Below, piece after piece: positions 14,271-14,479 of a stretch of 14,479 bases of DNA (position 1 is its first letter; each line of letters starts with the position of its first letter). A model generated the notes under the pieces. That model searched no databases and was not told the DNA's origin. It saw only the letters and a program-made list of their open reading frames with translations. Source of the stretch: Helicobacteraceae bacterium UBA6016 (GTDB lineage Bacteria; Campylobacterota; Campylobacteria; Campylobacterales; UBA6016); the NCBI GenBank assembly GCA_002428055.1, contig DIZY01000134.1, positions 24,943-39,421 of the forward strand, given 5' to 3'. The translations under genes were made by a program, and so were the position numbers.

Positions 14271-14286
14271 TCCCAAGGAGGGGAAG

Positions 14287-14479
14287 ATGGCTGTCGACAA
14301 TACAAATGCGGTTGGAGCGTCACAAAGCTACAACTATTCATACACAAAACCTATAGAGTCTGAAAAAAAAGCTAAAGAAGAAGTCAAAGATAGCGTCAAA
14401 ACTGAAAGCGCACAGGTTGCGACAGAGGTCAAGACAACGGAGAGCAGTAAAGCTACTACCGAAACAAAACAAGCTGAAG
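14287..14479 (+). CDS. Start of a low-complexity Lys/Glu/Thr/Ser-rich protein (runs off the right edge)
   Basis: I do not recognise this protein. Sixty-four codons are visible (MAVDNTNAVGASQSYNYSYT...). After about residue 20 the sequence becomes disordered-looking and charged, with recurring short units such as SEKK, EEVK, TEVK and TTES, and no hydrophobic core, signal peptide or cysteine. The start is well supported by a near-perfect Shine-Dalgarno AAGGAGG (14275-14281), the best in the window, so high expression is likely. If the sigma28-like promoter upstream is real, a flagellar or flagellum-secreted protein, or a hook-length-type protein with a disordered N-terminus, would be possible. 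Nothing in the visible residues proves this. Confidence 0.75.
   Translation, partial: MAVDNTNAVGASQSYNYSYTKPIESEKKAKEEVKDSVKTESAQVATEVKTTESSKATTETKQAE

Noticed and set aside
1..14479. CRISPR arrays, tRNA or rRNA genes, insertion sequences, phage genes
   Set aside because: I searched by eye for regular spaced repeats, tRNA-like cloverleaf ends, transposase or integrase motifs and terminal inverted repeats, and found none. Coding density and gene families are those of an ordinary chromosome.

Overview
The window looks like chromosomal DNA of a Campylobacterota bacterium, most likely Campylobacter or a close relative. The evidence is the A/T-leaning codon use, tightly packed genes with A-rich Shine-Dalgarno sites, many 4-nt start/stop overlaps, and the pyrD - M16 zinc protease pair, which in Campylobacter jejuni also lies together (Cj0804-Cj0805, from memory). 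No rRNA, tRNA, insertion sequence or CRISPR array is visible, and no gene-free stretch exceeds about 180 bases.

Layout. On the minus strand, 1-2152 holds pyrD (quinone-linked dihydroorotate dehydrogenase) followed by an M16 zinc protease that runs off the left edge. Divergently, 2327-3361 encodes a D-alanyl-D-alanine carboxypeptidase with an unusual basic tail. It ends in a hairpin terminator whose right arm also supplies the -35 box of the next promoter. That promoter probably drives a complete tripartite RND efflux operon: lipoprotein membrane-fusion protein (3441-4580), inner-membrane proton antiporter (4596-7739) and outer-membrane channel lipoprotein (7726-9156). Next come a SulP anion transporter with a STAS domain (9219-10910) and a beta-carbonic anhydrase with a Tat-type signal peptide (10942-11691), which together suggest a bicarbonate/CO2 handling unit. 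A small unrecognised minus-strand gene (11688-11948) converges on it.

From 12040 a translationally coupled operon encodes a sodium:alanine/glycine symporter, a small membrane protein and an ArsC/Spx-like single-cysteine reductase. The last junction has an A8 slippery sequence that could fuse the final two proteins. The window ends in the start of a low-complexity gene (14287 onward) behind a strong ribosome binding site and a leader with promoter-like and hairpin elements.

Most genes are familiar families. The points most worth checking are the SulP/exported carbonic anhydrase pair, the overlapping terminator/promoter/possible operator before the efflux operon, the slippery junction at 13860-13871, and the paired 21-bp-spaced repeats at 11979-12015.
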